NCBI GenBank assembly: GCA_022839625.1
Contig: JALHJL010000005.1
Coordinates: forward strand, 69,521 to 133,520
Source: Phycisphaerales bacterium
GTDB lineage: Bacteria; Planctomycetota; Phycisphaerae; UBA1845; Fen-1342
DNA: 64,000 bases
Direction: 5' to 3'
Shown: positions 16,860 through 25,858 of the stretch, one piece after another
Layout: every line of letters starts with the position of its first letter
How positions within the stretch are numbered: the first letter of the stretch is position 1
Position numbers and translations under genes: made by a program
The notes under the pieces: generated by a model
Seen by the model: only the letters and a program-made list of their open reading frames with translations
What the model was told of the DNA's origin: nothing
Database searches by the model: none

Positions 16860-19800
16860 ATGTTTGCAAGACGCCTCGCCGTCAGCCCCCTGCTTTCTTT
16901 GGGGGTCGTCTCTCTTATGGGTATCATGTTGGCGGCCGGTTGTCCACAGCCCCAGCAGCCCACTCCCGGACAGGTCGAAGAACCCAACACGCCCACCCAG
17001 GTTGACGACCAGGACCAGGGAGGACAGGATCGCCCGATCCCCAGCCCGCCTACTGAGCCTGAGGAGCCCGCTACCCCGCCCGACGGCGGCGGCCCCGACG
17101 AGGGCTCCGGCGGCGACACTGGCGGCGGCGGTTCCGCCACCTTCTCCGTCCGCTGGAACTCCCCCCTCACCCCGCTCGCCCTGCGCCCGGGTACGCCCCT
17201 CGAGCTCGTCTTCGGACTCAGCGATACCCAAAACGTCATTACCTCCGCCCAGCTCATCATCGCCCGCGACAATGACCTCGACGGCCGGCCCGACTCCGCC
17301 ACCCCCGCCGCCGTCTCCGTCATCCAGGTCGCACCCGGAACCAACACCCTTACCTACGACACCAACCAGGCCCGCGCCCTGCTCAGCAAGGACTTCGGAC
17401 GCTTCCTCTTCGGACTCCGCCTGACCTCCACCCTCGGCACCCAGCTCACCACCTACGCCCCGGGCCGCATCACCATCGACGGCCAGCCGCCCACCGCCGC
17501 CTTCGTCTTCCCCACCTCCGACGCACTCGTCAACCCCACGGACTGGCAGATCAAGCTCCAGACCTCCGACAACTCACCCCATACCGTCCGCGTCGTCCTC
17601 GACACCAACCTCAACCCCGCCGACGGCTTCGCCGGTATCCTCATCTCCGACATCCCCCTCGGCACCGGCACGTTCGACCTCGACCGCACCGTCCCACTCT
17701 CCATCGCGCCGGGCACCTACTACTACTACGTCATCGTCTCCGACGGCATCGCCCCGCCCACTACCTTCTACGCCCGCACCCCCGACGGTCAGGACTACCT
17801 CCGCCTCATGGTCACCAACCGCCTGATCGGCGACTTCCCACTCCATCGCCTCGATCCCGCCCGGCCCGAGTACCGGCCCGGCGGTCCCGGCGAAGGCGCC
17901 GTCCTCCAGGGCTTCAACTTCAACGACCTCGCCGGCAGCGCCATCGCCGGCGCGGGCGACCTCACCGGCAACGGCCGCGGCGAGCTCCTGATCGCCTCCC
18001 GCTTCGGAAAGCCCTTCCTCGTCAACACCGAGGGCATCGGCTGGGGCGAAGCCTACCTCATCTACGGCGCCGCCCAACGCCTCCGCGGCGTCTGGCAGCT
18101 CAACTCCGTCGGCCGCGGCGCCATCCCCGGACTCGCCCTGCCCGGCATCCGTGCCCCCGTCGGCACCACCTGGACCGAGGGCCTGTCCGACGTGACCGTG
18201 ATCCCCGACATGGACGGCGACAGCCTGCCCGAGCTGGTCTTCAGCTTCTCCAGGGTCGAGTCCGTCAGCCTCGCCAACACCTCGCCCGCCCAGCACCCCG
18301 ACCTGTGGCCCGACTACCCCGGACTCGGCGACCTCGAATACGACGCCTACTTCTACGGCGCCGCCGGCGATCCCACTCCGCCCGGCTGGGTCACCAACAC
18401 CGCCCAATTCACCCGCGGCGGCATCGTCATCCTCTCCAGCCAGAGCCCAATGCTGAAAAACCCGCAGCGCCTCAACCGCAAGGGCAACCGCGTCGTGGAC
18501 CTGGCCGAGGTCGGCCAGGTGTTCAACGACACCCGGGCGCCACGCTACCGCCGCATGGTCTGGAACGCCACCAGCGAGTCCCTCACCACGACCGGGTGCG
18601 ACCCGGCAAACCCGGACAATGAATCCAACTACACCCGCTGGCGCGTGGAGTTCGACGTCGTCTTCGAGAACCAGGGGCCCGGCGGCTTCGACAACCACTT
18701 CTCCTCCCCGCAGTTCTTCGGAATCCCGGTCCTGGACCCCGCCTCCGGAGTGTGGGACTGGGTCCCCGATCCGTATCAGCCGCCACTGGCCAACATCCGC
18801 ACGCTCCCGTTCTTCCTGCCCGAAGACGGCAGCAGCCCGATGTACCCGCCGAGAGTCCTGGGGGACCGCTGCGGGAACCCGGCCTGCGAGTACACGCTGG
18901 AGTGGCGCGACCACGGCAGCTTCCCCATCGAGGCCGTCATCACCCCCACCGTCGACGAGCCCGATCCGTACATGTACTTCGCGAAGGGCTGGCACGCGAG
19001 CTTCCTGCCCGGGCCCCAAAGCGGCTGGGCCGTCTGGACCGGTTTCTGCGGGCGCGACTCGGCCCGCGTCGTCCCCGCCAACGGCGGAAATGAGTGCGGC
19101 GCACGCGTGCTCGGCCAACGCCGCGAAGACCGCTTCGGCGCCGCCGTCGGCGCCGACGGGAACTACCTGTACATCAGCGCGCCGCGCCGCACGGCCCTCA
19201 AGGCCGGCGACAACGTCCCGGAACTCGAAGCCGACCGCGAAGAGTCCGGCGTCGTCTACCAGCTCCGCACCAACGCCAAGCCGTTCAACAGCCCGTACAC
19301 CGTGACGCAACTGTGGATCGAACCCAACATGGATTACCCCATCGATCCGGGCGACCCCAACTACCCCAGCGACCCCACCAACCCGGATACCCCGCCGTTC
19401 TACTCGTTCCGCTTCCCACACATCGACTACGAGCAGCCCGACCGGATCGATCCTGCCATGCCCACGCCGCACCAGTACCTCATCGAGACCGTCGGGTCCA
19501 CCCGCGGCGGGGACGACTACTGGTCCGACCTGGCGCGCCTGGCGCCGAAGAACGCACCCCCGTCGCTGACGCAGGCCCCGGAGGGCGTGCCCGACCGCCA
19601 GTGGAAGGTGGACTATACCGGCACCTGGTCGCCGTGCGGGAATGAGTTCGTGGTGGAGGATTACTGGGGCGTGCCGTCGATCACGATCGGAGATTCGCCG
19701 CTCTGGCCACACTACAGTTCCGAGGCTGCCGAGTACTACATCGACCGCACGGGCCAGATCGTGGGACCGCACAAGTTCGCCGCCCTGTCTGCCGTGCGCG

Positions 19801-20708
19801 GCCTGGGCGACGTCAACGGCGACGGTATCCCTGACTTCGCGGTCGGCTCAAAGGAGGTCCGCCAGACGTTCACCGATCCGCAGAACCCGAGCGGCCCGAA
19901 GGTCGGCGCGCTGTTCATCGTCTTCAACCGGCAGACCGGCGTCGAAGGCGATTACCTGCTCGACCGCATGGCCCTGCCGCCGAATTTCGCCAACCGTGTT
20001 CACGGCGTCCTGCTGCGCGGGGCAACGGCCACGGAGCAAATGGGACGCGTCTTCGACACGGCCCATGATTTCAACGGCGACGGCATCGATGACGTAGTGG
20101 CGGGCGCCGAGGGCTACGACGCCAACCGCGGTCAGGTGCTGGTGATCTTCGGCTCGACGACGCTCGAAAGCCCCGCCGGCGGCTGGACCGCCGCCGACGT
20201 CATCGCGGCCGGCCGCGGCGTCCGCTTCCGCGGCGAAAGGGCGGGCGACCTGGCCGGGGCGAATGTCGCGGGTGCCGGCGACGTGGACGGCGACGGCTAC
20301 GGCGACATTCTAATCGCGGCTCCGGGCGCGGACGTCGACCTCAACGGCGACGGCGTTCCAGAACAGGACGTCGGCGTGGTGTACCTGATCTACGGCGCCC
20401 CAGACTATGCGGGCCGGGACCTGAGCCTGTCGCTGGTGGGGACCGTCGAGTTGCCCGGCGTCAAGTTCATCGGCCGGCGTACCGGCGACCAGCTCGGCGG
20501 CGGCCAGATCGAGTTCCCTGCCGCTACGGGTATCTACCTCAACCCAAACAACGACCCCACTACCGTTTACTCGCGCGGCGTCGCCGGACTTGGCGACATC
20601 GACGGAGACGGCAAGGAGGACTTCGCCATCAGTGCGATGCTGGCTGATCCGTACGATCGCGTGAACGCGGGTGAGGTGTACGTTCTGTACGGCCGCGGCG
20701 ACCAGTAA
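16860..20708 (+). CDS. Large exported lipoprotein with FG-GAP (integrin alpha-like) repeats
   Basis: 1,282 residues from the ATG at 16860, which has GGAGG 9 bases upstream. The signal peptide ends MLAAGC, a lipobox-like site, so it is probably lipid-anchored. A proline/glutamate-rich linker (residues 25-100) follows. Calcium-binding FG-GAP blades can be seen as DLTGNGRGELLIAS, DMDGDSLPELVFS, DVNGDGIPDFAVG, DFNGDGIDDVVAGA, DVDGDGYGDILIAAPGAD and DIDGDGKEDFAIS, with YLIYGA or VIFGS strands after them. A propeller-like adhesion or surface role is usual for such proteins; the ligand is unknown. From about 17040 to 18480 the coding strand is extremely C-rich at third codon positions, unlike its neighbours. 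A strong terminator follows. Confidence 0.87.
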   Translation: MFARRLAVSPLLSLGVVSLMGIMLAAGCPQPQQPTPGQVEEPNTPTQVDDQDQGGQDRPIPSPPTEPEEPATPPDGGGPDEGSGGDTGGGGSATFSVRWNSPLTPLALRPGTPLELVFGLSDTQNVITSAQLIIARDNDLDGRPDSATPAAVSVIQVAPGTNTLTYDTNQARALLSKDFGRFLFGLRLTSTLGTQLTTYAPGRITIDGQPPTAAFVFPTSDALVNPTDWQIKLQTSDNSPHTVRVVLDTNLNPADGFAGILISDIPLGTGTFDLDRTVPLSIAPGTYYYYVIVSDGIAPPTTFYARTPDGQDYLRLMVTNRLIGDFPLHRLDPARPEYRPGGPGEGAVLQGFNFNDLAGSAIAGAGDLTGNGRGELLIASRFGKPFLVNTEGIGWGEAYLIYGAAQRLRGVWQLNSVGRGAIPGLALPGIRAPVGTTWTEGLSDVTVIPDMDGDSLPELVFSFSRVESVSLANTSPAQHPDLWPDYPGLGDLEYDAYFYGAAGDPTPPGWVTNTAQFTRGGIVILSSQSPMLKNPQRLNRKGNRVVDLAEVGQVFNDTRAPRYRRMVWNATSESLTTTGCDPANPDNESNYTRWRVEFDVVFENQGPGGFDNHFSSPQFFGIPVLDPASGVWDWVPDPYQPPLANIRTLPFFLPEDGSSPMYPPRVLGDRCGNPACEYTLEWRDHGSFPIEAVITPTVDEPDPYMYFAKGWHASFLPGPQSGWAVWTGFCGRDSARVVPANGGNECGARVLGQRREDRFGAAVGADGNYLYISAPRRTALKAGDNVPELEADREESGVVYQLRTNAKPFNSPYTVTQLWIEPNMDYPIDPGDPNYPSDPTNPDTPPFYSFRFPHIDYEQPDRIDPAMPTPHQYLIETVGSTRGGDDYWSDLARLAPKNAPPSLTQAPEGVPDRQWKVDYTGTWSPCGNEFVVEDYWGVPSITIGDSPLWPHYSSEAAEYYIDRTGQIVGPHKFAALSAVRGLGDVNGDGIPDFAVGSKEVRQTFTDPQNPSGPKVGALFIVFNRQTGVEGDYLLDRMALPPNFANRVHGVLLRGATATEQMGRVFDTAHDFNGDGIDDVVAGAEGYDANRGQVLVIFGSTTLESPAGGWTAADVIAAGRGVRFRGERAGDLAGANVAGAGDVDGDGYGDILIAAPGADVDLNGDGVPEQDVGVVYLIYGAPDYAGRDLSLSLVGTVELPGVKFIGRRTGDQLGGGQIEFPAATGIYLNPNNDPTTVYSRGVAGLGDIDGDGKEDFAISAMLADPYDRVNAGEVYVLYGRGDQ

Positions 20709-20730
20709 CGCCACCGCGGCGCTCGACGAC

Positions 20731-20774
20731 CACGAAAACACGCCGCGGCCCCGAACGGCCGCGGCGTTTTCGTG
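20731..20774. terminator. Bidirectional rho-independent terminator
   Basis: Stem cgccgcggcc / ggccgcggcg with a 6-nt loop, flanked by cacgaaaa and its complement ttttcgtg. It has A-runs on the left and T-runs on the right, so it can work on both strands. It lies 23 bases after the FG-GAP lipoprotein stop. Confidence 0.85.
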
Positions 20775-20856
20775 CGCTTCGTTTCGTCCGTCGGCCGGCC
20801 GGGAGCCGTCGTGCCGGAGCCTCACCCGGGACGTGGGAGTGCGGCGCCGCCGCGGG

Positions 20857-20862
20857 TATACT
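20857..20862 (+). promoter_or_regulatory. Candidate -10 hexamer (TATACT) for leaderless dxr
   Basis: TATACT lies 7 bases before the dxr ATG at 20870. Transcription would start at or beside the start codon. No Shine-Dalgarno is present, and the -35 region is poor (TGGGAG). Confidence 0.45.
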
Positions 20863-20869
20863 GCGCGGG

Positions 20870-22021
20870 ATGCCCAAGCGGGTGATTGTACTCGGCTCCA
20901 CCGGCTCGATCGGACGTGCTGCCCTTGAGGTCGCGGCCGCGCTGCCCGACGAGATCGTCATCGTCGGTTTGGCGGCCCGTCATCAGTGGCAGCTCCTGGC
21001 GGAACAGGCGGCCCAGTACGCCGTCCCCGCCGTCGCCATCGCGGGGGAAGCCTACTACGACAAGCTGCACCGCCAGTGTCCGCGCGGAACGCGCGTGCTG
21101 GCCGGCATTGCAGGGCTAGTGGAACTGGTGGAGACTTCGGCGGCGGACTTCGTGCTCGCCGCCATTGTGGGTGCCGCGGGCCTTCCGGCGACGCTGGCCG
21201 CGGTCCGCCGCGGGCTGGATGTCGGGCTGGCGAACAAGGAATCGCTGGTGGTCGCCGGCGCGTTGCTGATGCCGCTGGCGGCCGAGCGGGGCGCGACCAT
21301 CGTCCCCGTCGACAGCGAGCACTCGGCGATCTTCCAGGCCCTGCACGCGGGCCGCCGTGAGGACGTTCGGCGGATTCACCTGACGGCGTCGGGGGGGCCG
21401 TTTCGGGAGTGGCCCGCGGCCCGCATCGCGGAGGCGACGCTCGCGGACGCACTGAATCACCCGACGTGGTCGATGGGTCCGAAAGTCACGATCGACAGCG
21501 CTACAATGATGAACAAGGCGCTCGAGATCATCGAGGCCCGCTGGCTTTTCGGGGTCGCCGCCGAGCAGATCAACGTAGTGATCCACCCCGAATCGGTCGT
21601 GCACTCAATGGTGGAGTTCCAGGATGGATCGATCATCGCCCAACTGGGCACCCCCGATATGAAGACGCCGATTCAGTATGCCCTGACCTACCCGCGCCGC
21701 GTCTCGGGGCTCGGTGCGCCGCTGGACTGGAGCCAGGCGCGCTGTCTGCACTTCGAGCCGCCGGACTTCGACCGTTTCCCCGCCCTGCGGCTGGGCTATC
21801 AGGCGGCCAGCGACGGGAGCACGGGCGGGGCGGTGTTGAATGCGGCCAACGAGGTGGCCGTCGAGCGTTTCCGTTCCGGGGCGATTCCGTTTGGCCGCAT
21901 CGCCAGCGCCACGGCCGACGTCTACCGCCGTCACAAGCTGGCAGCGCAGCCCGCCTTGGACGACCTGCTGGCGGCCGACGCATGGGCGCGGGAAGAGATG
22001 GACCGCTGCATCCGGAGCTGA
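20870..22021 (+). CDS. dxr: 1-deoxy-D-xylulose 5-phosphate reductoisomerase
   Basis: 383 residues, the normal length. It makes 2-C-methyl-D-erythritol 4-phosphate with NADPH, the second step of the MEP isoprenoid pathway. NADPH site GSTGSIG at residues 9-15. Also seen: LANKESLV, the metal site VDSEHSAIFQ, the SGGPFRE loop, NHPTWSMGPKVTIDSATMMNKALE, and HPESVVHSMVEF. All catalytic blocks are present. The rseP gene begins 5 bases after its stop, with its ribosome site inside the dxr end (GGAG), so the two form an operon, an arrangement common in bacteria. Confidence 0.97.
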   Translation: MPKRVIVLGSTGSIGRAALEVAAALPDEIVIVGLAARHQWQLLAEQAAQYAVPAVAIAGEAYYDKLHRQCPRGTRVLAGIAGLVELVETSAADFVLAAIVGAAGLPATLAAVRRGLDVGLANKESLVVAGALLMPLAAERGATIVPVDSEHSAIFQALHAGRREDVRRIHLTASGGPFREWPAARIAEATLADALNHPTWSMGPKVTIDSATMMNKALEIIEARWLFGVAAEQINVVIHPESVVHSMVEFQDGSIIAQLGTPDMKTPIQYALTYPRRVSGLGAPLDWSQARCLHFEPPDFDRFPALRLGYQAASDGSTGGAVLNAANEVAVERFRSGAIPFGRIASATADVYRRHKLAAQPALDDLLAADAWAREEMDRCIRS

Positions 22022-22026
22022 TCGCG

Positions 22027-24291
22027 ATGGGCGCTGAACTGAGCTTCACCGGCACAATCCTGGAGTGGCTGACCGACGGCTACCTGTTTCTGAAGGTGGT
22101 GGTCGGCTTCTCCATCATCATCTTCATCCACGAGCTCGGGCATTTTCTCGCCGCCAAGTGGATGGACGTGCGCGTCGACCGCTTCGCCGTCGGGTTCTTC
22201 TACCGCATCTGCGGGTATCGCCGCGGCGAGGGGTTTACCTTCGGCCGCCGCCCGAACTACAAGCCGGAGGAGCTGGCCGCCAAGGGCTGGGGCGAGACCG
22301 ATTACTGCCTGAACGCGCTGCCCTTCGGCGGCTACGTCAAGATGATGGGGGAGGATGACCTCATCATCAACGAGGAGACCGGGGAGATGAAGCGCACCGA
22401 GGACCCGCGTGCGTTTCCCAACAAGTCCGTCGGCCGGCGCATGATCGTCGTGTCCGCCGGCGTGCTGTTCAACGTCGCTTTCGCCGCCCTGTTGTATACG
22501 CTCGTGTACCTGTCCTTCGGCAAAGAGGTGATCGCCCCGGTGATTGGGCGGGTGGAGCCCGGGAGTGCTCTGGCCAACGCGGGACTTCTGCCGGGCGATC
22601 GGGTGCTGGCAATCAACGACTCCCCGGTCCAGTCCTTCGAGGACATCCTGACCACGAGCATGCTGGCCGACGGGCCGCTGAGCTTCCGCATCGAGCGCAA
22701 CGGCGCGCCGTTGGAAAACGAGCTGGTGATTGACCTGGCGACCCGCGGCGGGCCGCGGGCCCTGATCAGCGGGATCATCTGGATGCTCACGACCACCGTG
22801 TCCCGCGAAATCGCGTCCACCGCCGACGGCCAGCAGTTGCGACCGGGCGACCGCGTCACGCACGTGGACGGCGTGCCGGTCAGCAATGCGTTGGAGATCA
22901 TGACCGCCTTCGAGCGCTGTGGCGGCCGGGAGGTGGAGCTCACGGTCGAGCGTGCCGACCCCGAGCGAAAGGGAGCGACGCAGACGCAAGCCCTGCGGCA
23001 GCGGCCGTCGCTCACGTTCTTGCCCGCCGCGAGCGAAGAGGCGGACGCCGGTGCGCGGCTGGAAAGCCAGCACTTGCTGGGGCTGTTGCGCCGCCAGGTG
23101 GTGCGCGAGGTGTTGCGCGGGTGGTCGGGAGCGCAGGCGGGCTTCAAGCCGGGCGACGTGATCGCCCAATGGGGCACGGTGGCCAACCCGTTGTTTCGCG
23201 ACATCTCGACCAGCACCGAGAACAGCGCCGGCCGGCCGATTCCGGTCGTGGTGGAGCGCGATGGACAGTCCGTGTCCCTGAGCGTGGTACCGAAGCGCGC
23301 CTTTCGGCTGTTTAACACGGCGCCGGCCCAGGTGGGCCTGGTGTTCGAACAGGAAGAAGACAAGCCGATCGTCGCCGATGTGGCGGCGGACACGCCGGCA
23401 GCGACGCTCGGGTTGCCGCGCGGGGCGCAAATCCTCGCGATCGGCAGCCGCGACGTGCGCAGTTGGCCGGACGTGTTCGAGGGCCTCAAGGCGGCGGCCG
23501 GCACGACGGTGGCCGTCCGTTATCGCAGCGGTGCGGATACGGCGACGGCGCAGTTGCGGGTGCCGAGCAGCATCGTCAACGAGCTCAGCCTGCCGCCGGG
23601 GGCGCAGATCTACGCGATCAACGGCGAAGACAGCGTAACGCTGGAGTCCGGGAAGAGGGTTGGGCTGCCGTCGTCGCTTGCCGTCCGCAAGCTGCTCGAA
23701 CGGAACGTCGGGCGCACCGTGTCGGTGGACTACGTGGTGGGCCTCACGGACACCGTGCGCCGGACACAGCTCTTCACCGTGCGCAGCGACAACACCGACC
23801 CGTGGCAGATGCGCGCCGCGTACACCTATCGGCTCGGAGTCTATTTCGACCGCCTGAACGAGACCATTTCCGCCGGCGGAAACCCGCTGCGCGCCCTGGG
23901 CATGGGCGTACAGCAGACCGGGCGCGTGCTCTTCGGGGTGTACCGGATTCTCCAAAGCATGATTTCGCCGCGCGGACACGTCGGAGTGCAGGATGTGTCG
24001 GGCCCCGTCGGCATCGTCCGGGCCGCGGTTCACCAGGCCGAGTCCAGCTTCGGCGACCTGCTGTTCTTCCTGGCCTACATCTCCGTCAACCTGGCGGTGA
24101 TCAACTTCATCCCGCTCCCGGTCGTGGACGGCGGACTGATGCTCTTCCTGATCCTGGAGAAGATTCGAGGCCGCCCCCTGGGCGTCAAGGTCCAGGTCGC
24201 GACCACGCTGGTCGGGCTGGCGCTGATCGTCCTCGTCTTCGTGCTGGTGACGTTTCAGGACATCGTCAAGTGGGCGGGCGGGAGTCTGTGA
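22027..24291 (+). CDS. rseP: RseP-type site-2 intramembrane metalloprotease
   Basis: 754 residues from the ATG at 22027. It cleaves membrane anti-sigma factors or signal peptides within the membrane. HELGH zinc motif at residues 35-39 in the first helix; the second zinc ligand sits in PLPVVDGGLMLF near residue 700 on the last helices. The typical GYVKM-containing loop is present, extended by an insertion (RRGEGFTFGRRPNYKPEE). Between the helices are at least three PDZ-like repeats (GSALANAGLLPGDRVLAIND, QQLRPGDRVTHVDGVPVS, AQAGFKPGDVIAQWG, plus a fourth degenerate one), more than the two in E. coli RseP and making it longer than the usual ~450 residues. Its natural target here could be the ECF anti-sigma at 10957, but that is not shown. 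Confidence 0.94.
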   Translation: MGAELSFTGTILEWLTDGYLFLKVVVGFSIIIFIHELGHFLAAKWMDVRVDRFAVGFFYRICGYRRGEGFTFGRRPNYKPEELAAKGWGETDYCLNALPFGGYVKMMGEDDLIINEETGEMKRTEDPRAFPNKSVGRRMIVVSAGVLFNVAFAALLYTLVYLSFGKEVIAPVIGRVEPGSALANAGLLPGDRVLAINDSPVQSFEDILTTSMLADGPLSFRIERNGAPLENELVIDLATRGGPRALISGIIWMLTTTVSREIASTADGQQLRPGDRVTHVDGVPVSNALEIMTAFERCGGREVELTVERADPERKGATQTQALRQRPSLTFLPAASEEADAGARLESQHLLGLLRRQVVREVLRGWSGAQAGFKPGDVIAQWGTVANPLFRDISTSTENSAGRPIPVVVERDGQSVSLSVVPKRAFRLFNTAPAQVGLVFEQEEDKPIVADVAADTPAATLGLPRGAQILAIGSRDVRSWPDVFEGLKAAAGTTVAVRYRSGADTATAQLRVPSSIVNELSLPPGAQIYAINGEDSVTLESGKRVGLPSSLAVRKLLERNVGRTVSVDYVVGLTDTVRRTQLFTVRSDNTDPWQMRAAYTYRLGVYFDRLNETISAGGNPLRALGMGVQQTGRVLFGVYRILQSMISPRGHVGVQDVSGPVGIVRAAVHQAESSFGDLLFFLAYISVNLAVINFIPLPVVDGGLMLFLILEKIRGRPLGVKVQVATTLVGLALIVLVFVLVTFQDIVKWAGGSL

Positions 24292-24298
24292 CGCCGGC

Positions 24299-25315
24299 TC
24301 AGAACAGTGTGAGCTGTTTGGCGCGCTCCACCACGTCAGGCTCGACGGACCCCCCGCACTCCGAACCGCCGCCGAAGCCAAAACGTGCCGCCATCGTCTC
24401 GAAGAGCCGCTGAATACTCTCCCAATATGCGCCCCGGCCTTCCATCCGGCGGCCGAACTCGGGGTTGTTCAGCCGGCCGCCGCGCATCTCGCGCATCCGC
24501 GCCTCGACGCGGTCGGCGGCGTTGGGCACCGTCTGCCGCAGGCGGCCCAGAAAGACGTCCGCCACGCTTCCGGGCAGCCGCACGGGCGCGTAACTCGCCC
24601 ACGTTGCTCCGCAGCCGGCGGCACGCTCCAGCAGCGCGGGGATGTCACGGTCGTTCAGCCCGGGGATGACCGGTGCGATGAGCACGCCCACCGGCACCCC
24701 CGCCTCGTGCAGCTTCTGCATGGCCGCGAACCGCAGGGGGCCGGGCGGCGCCTGCGGCTCGATGCGGCGAGCCAACTCCTCGTCCGCGAACGTGACGCTG
24801 AAGAGCACGCGGACCGCGCTGCGCCGCCGCAATTCCGCGAGCACGTCCACGTCGCGCGTGATGAGGAATGACTTCGTGACGATCCCGACCGGATTGGGCA
24901 ATTCCCGGCACACTTCGAGGCACCGCCGGGTGAGCCGATAGCGGGCTTCCAAGGGCTGGTAACAGTCCGTCACGCCCGAGAACGCGATTTGTTCGCGCGT
25001 CCAGCGCGGCCGCCGAAGCTCGGCCGCGAGCAGCTCGGGGGCGTTGATCTTCACGACGATCCGGGTCTCGAAGTCGCTGCCGGCCCCGAGGCCGAGGTAT
25101 TCGTGCGTGCGGCGGGCATAGCAGTAGGCACAGCCGTGCTGGCAGCCCCGATAGGGGTTGACGGACCACCGATACGGAATGTCCGGGCTGTCGTTCTCGG
25201 TCAGGATCGAGCGGGCGTGCTCCTCGCGCACGGCAAGGGCGGCGTCCGGCGGCGGGCCGAGCCAGTCGCACTGCGTCTGGACGAACGGGTTGCGAGGGTT
25301 TTCCGCGGGTCGCAT
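24299..25315 (-). CDS. Radical SAM protein, PA0069 / Rv2578c family
   Basis: 338 residues. The cluster motif is Cys58-x3-Cys62-x2-Cys65 in YRGCQHGCAYCYAR, followed by the family's HEYLGLGAGSDFETRIVVK. Also typical: SGVTDCYQPLE, LTRRCLEVC, ITKSFLITRD, SVTFADEELARRIEP, and APVIPGLND. The family is widespread, and members are sometimes called DNA repair or spore-photoproduct-lyase-like, but no substrate has been proven. Convergent with rseP, only 7 bases apart. Start ATG at 25315, with no clear ribosome site. Confidence 0.9.
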   Translation of the reverse strand: MRPAENPRNPFVQTQCDWLGPPPDAALAVREEHARSILTENDSPDIPYRWSVNPYRGCQHGCAYCYARRTHEYLGLGAGSDFETRIVVKINAPELLAAELRRPRWTREQIAFSGVTDCYQPLEARYRLTRRCLEVCRELPNPVGIVTKSFLITRDVDVLAELRRRSAVRVLFSVTFADEELARRIEPQAPPGPLRFAAMQKLHEAGVPVGVLIAPVIPGLNDRDIPALLERAAGCGATWASYAPVRLPGSVADVFLGRLRQTVPNAADRVEARMREMRGGRLNNPEFGRRMEGRGAYWESIQRLFETMAARFGFGGGSECGGSVEPDVVERAKQLTLF

Positions 25316-25858
25316 CGCATCGCCAATCGTACCGAGCTGCTCCGCAGATAGTATTCGGAAAGTGTTAGGTTGTCAAGTCCCGCGTGGGCCTGACGCCGGC
25401 CCTCTCGTAAGCGTAGCCGTATGTAGCAGGTGTATCCGGGCAGCAGGCCGTTTGCCCGCCGGCGGGGGTTCGAGTGTGCGGCGGCCACCCGAAGGCGACG
25501 CCTGCGCCGGCGCTGTGGCGGTGAGCCTCTCGGTCCGAAGTCGCGACAGGCATCAGCGCATTGCGCACTTGGTGCGCGCCGGCGTCCAGGAAAACGTGCC
25601 GCTCCTGCACGGGCTCCCCGTCAAGAGTTATCGGCTCGGGTAATCAACCGAGCTGGCCACTGAGCCGATGACCACTGCGTGGCCGTCGACAAGCGCGCCC
25701 GCGAGTGAGTCGGGGGCGATTAGGACAGGCCTCTGCTGCGGTCGTTCAGGATTCGGGCGCGCCGAGCGGAACGCGCGGCAGAGGCAGGCGCGCTCGCGGG
25801 CGCTTCACGTTTCGATGTCTGGTGGAGGATTGCGCGCGGTCGTCAGGAGCTTGGCGCC
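25316..25858. other. Long leader region before the chemoreceptor gene
   Basis: 543 bases without a convincing gene. It contains a pair of mutually exclusive stems. atcggctc (25630-25637) can pair with gagccgat (25662-25669), while the overlapping gctcgg (25634-25639) can pair with ccgagc (25648-25653). No T-run follows. I found no c-di-GMP riboswitch core, although a diguanylate cyclase lies downstream. A short antisense frame (25365-25610) has no recognisable features. Confidence 0.4.

Noticed and set aside
17574..19772. Open frame of 732 codons antisense to the FG-GAP gene
   Set aside because: Composed mostly of V, G, E, A and D because the coding strand is C-rich; no features.
21931..24381. 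Open frame of 816 codons antisense to rseP
   Set aside because: rseP has its zinc and PDZ motifs in the plus frame; the antisense translation has no family features and is rich in H, R, D and Q, typical of shadow frames.
25316..25858. c-di-GMP riboswitch before the cyclase operon
   Set aside because: The conserved GEMM core could not be found.
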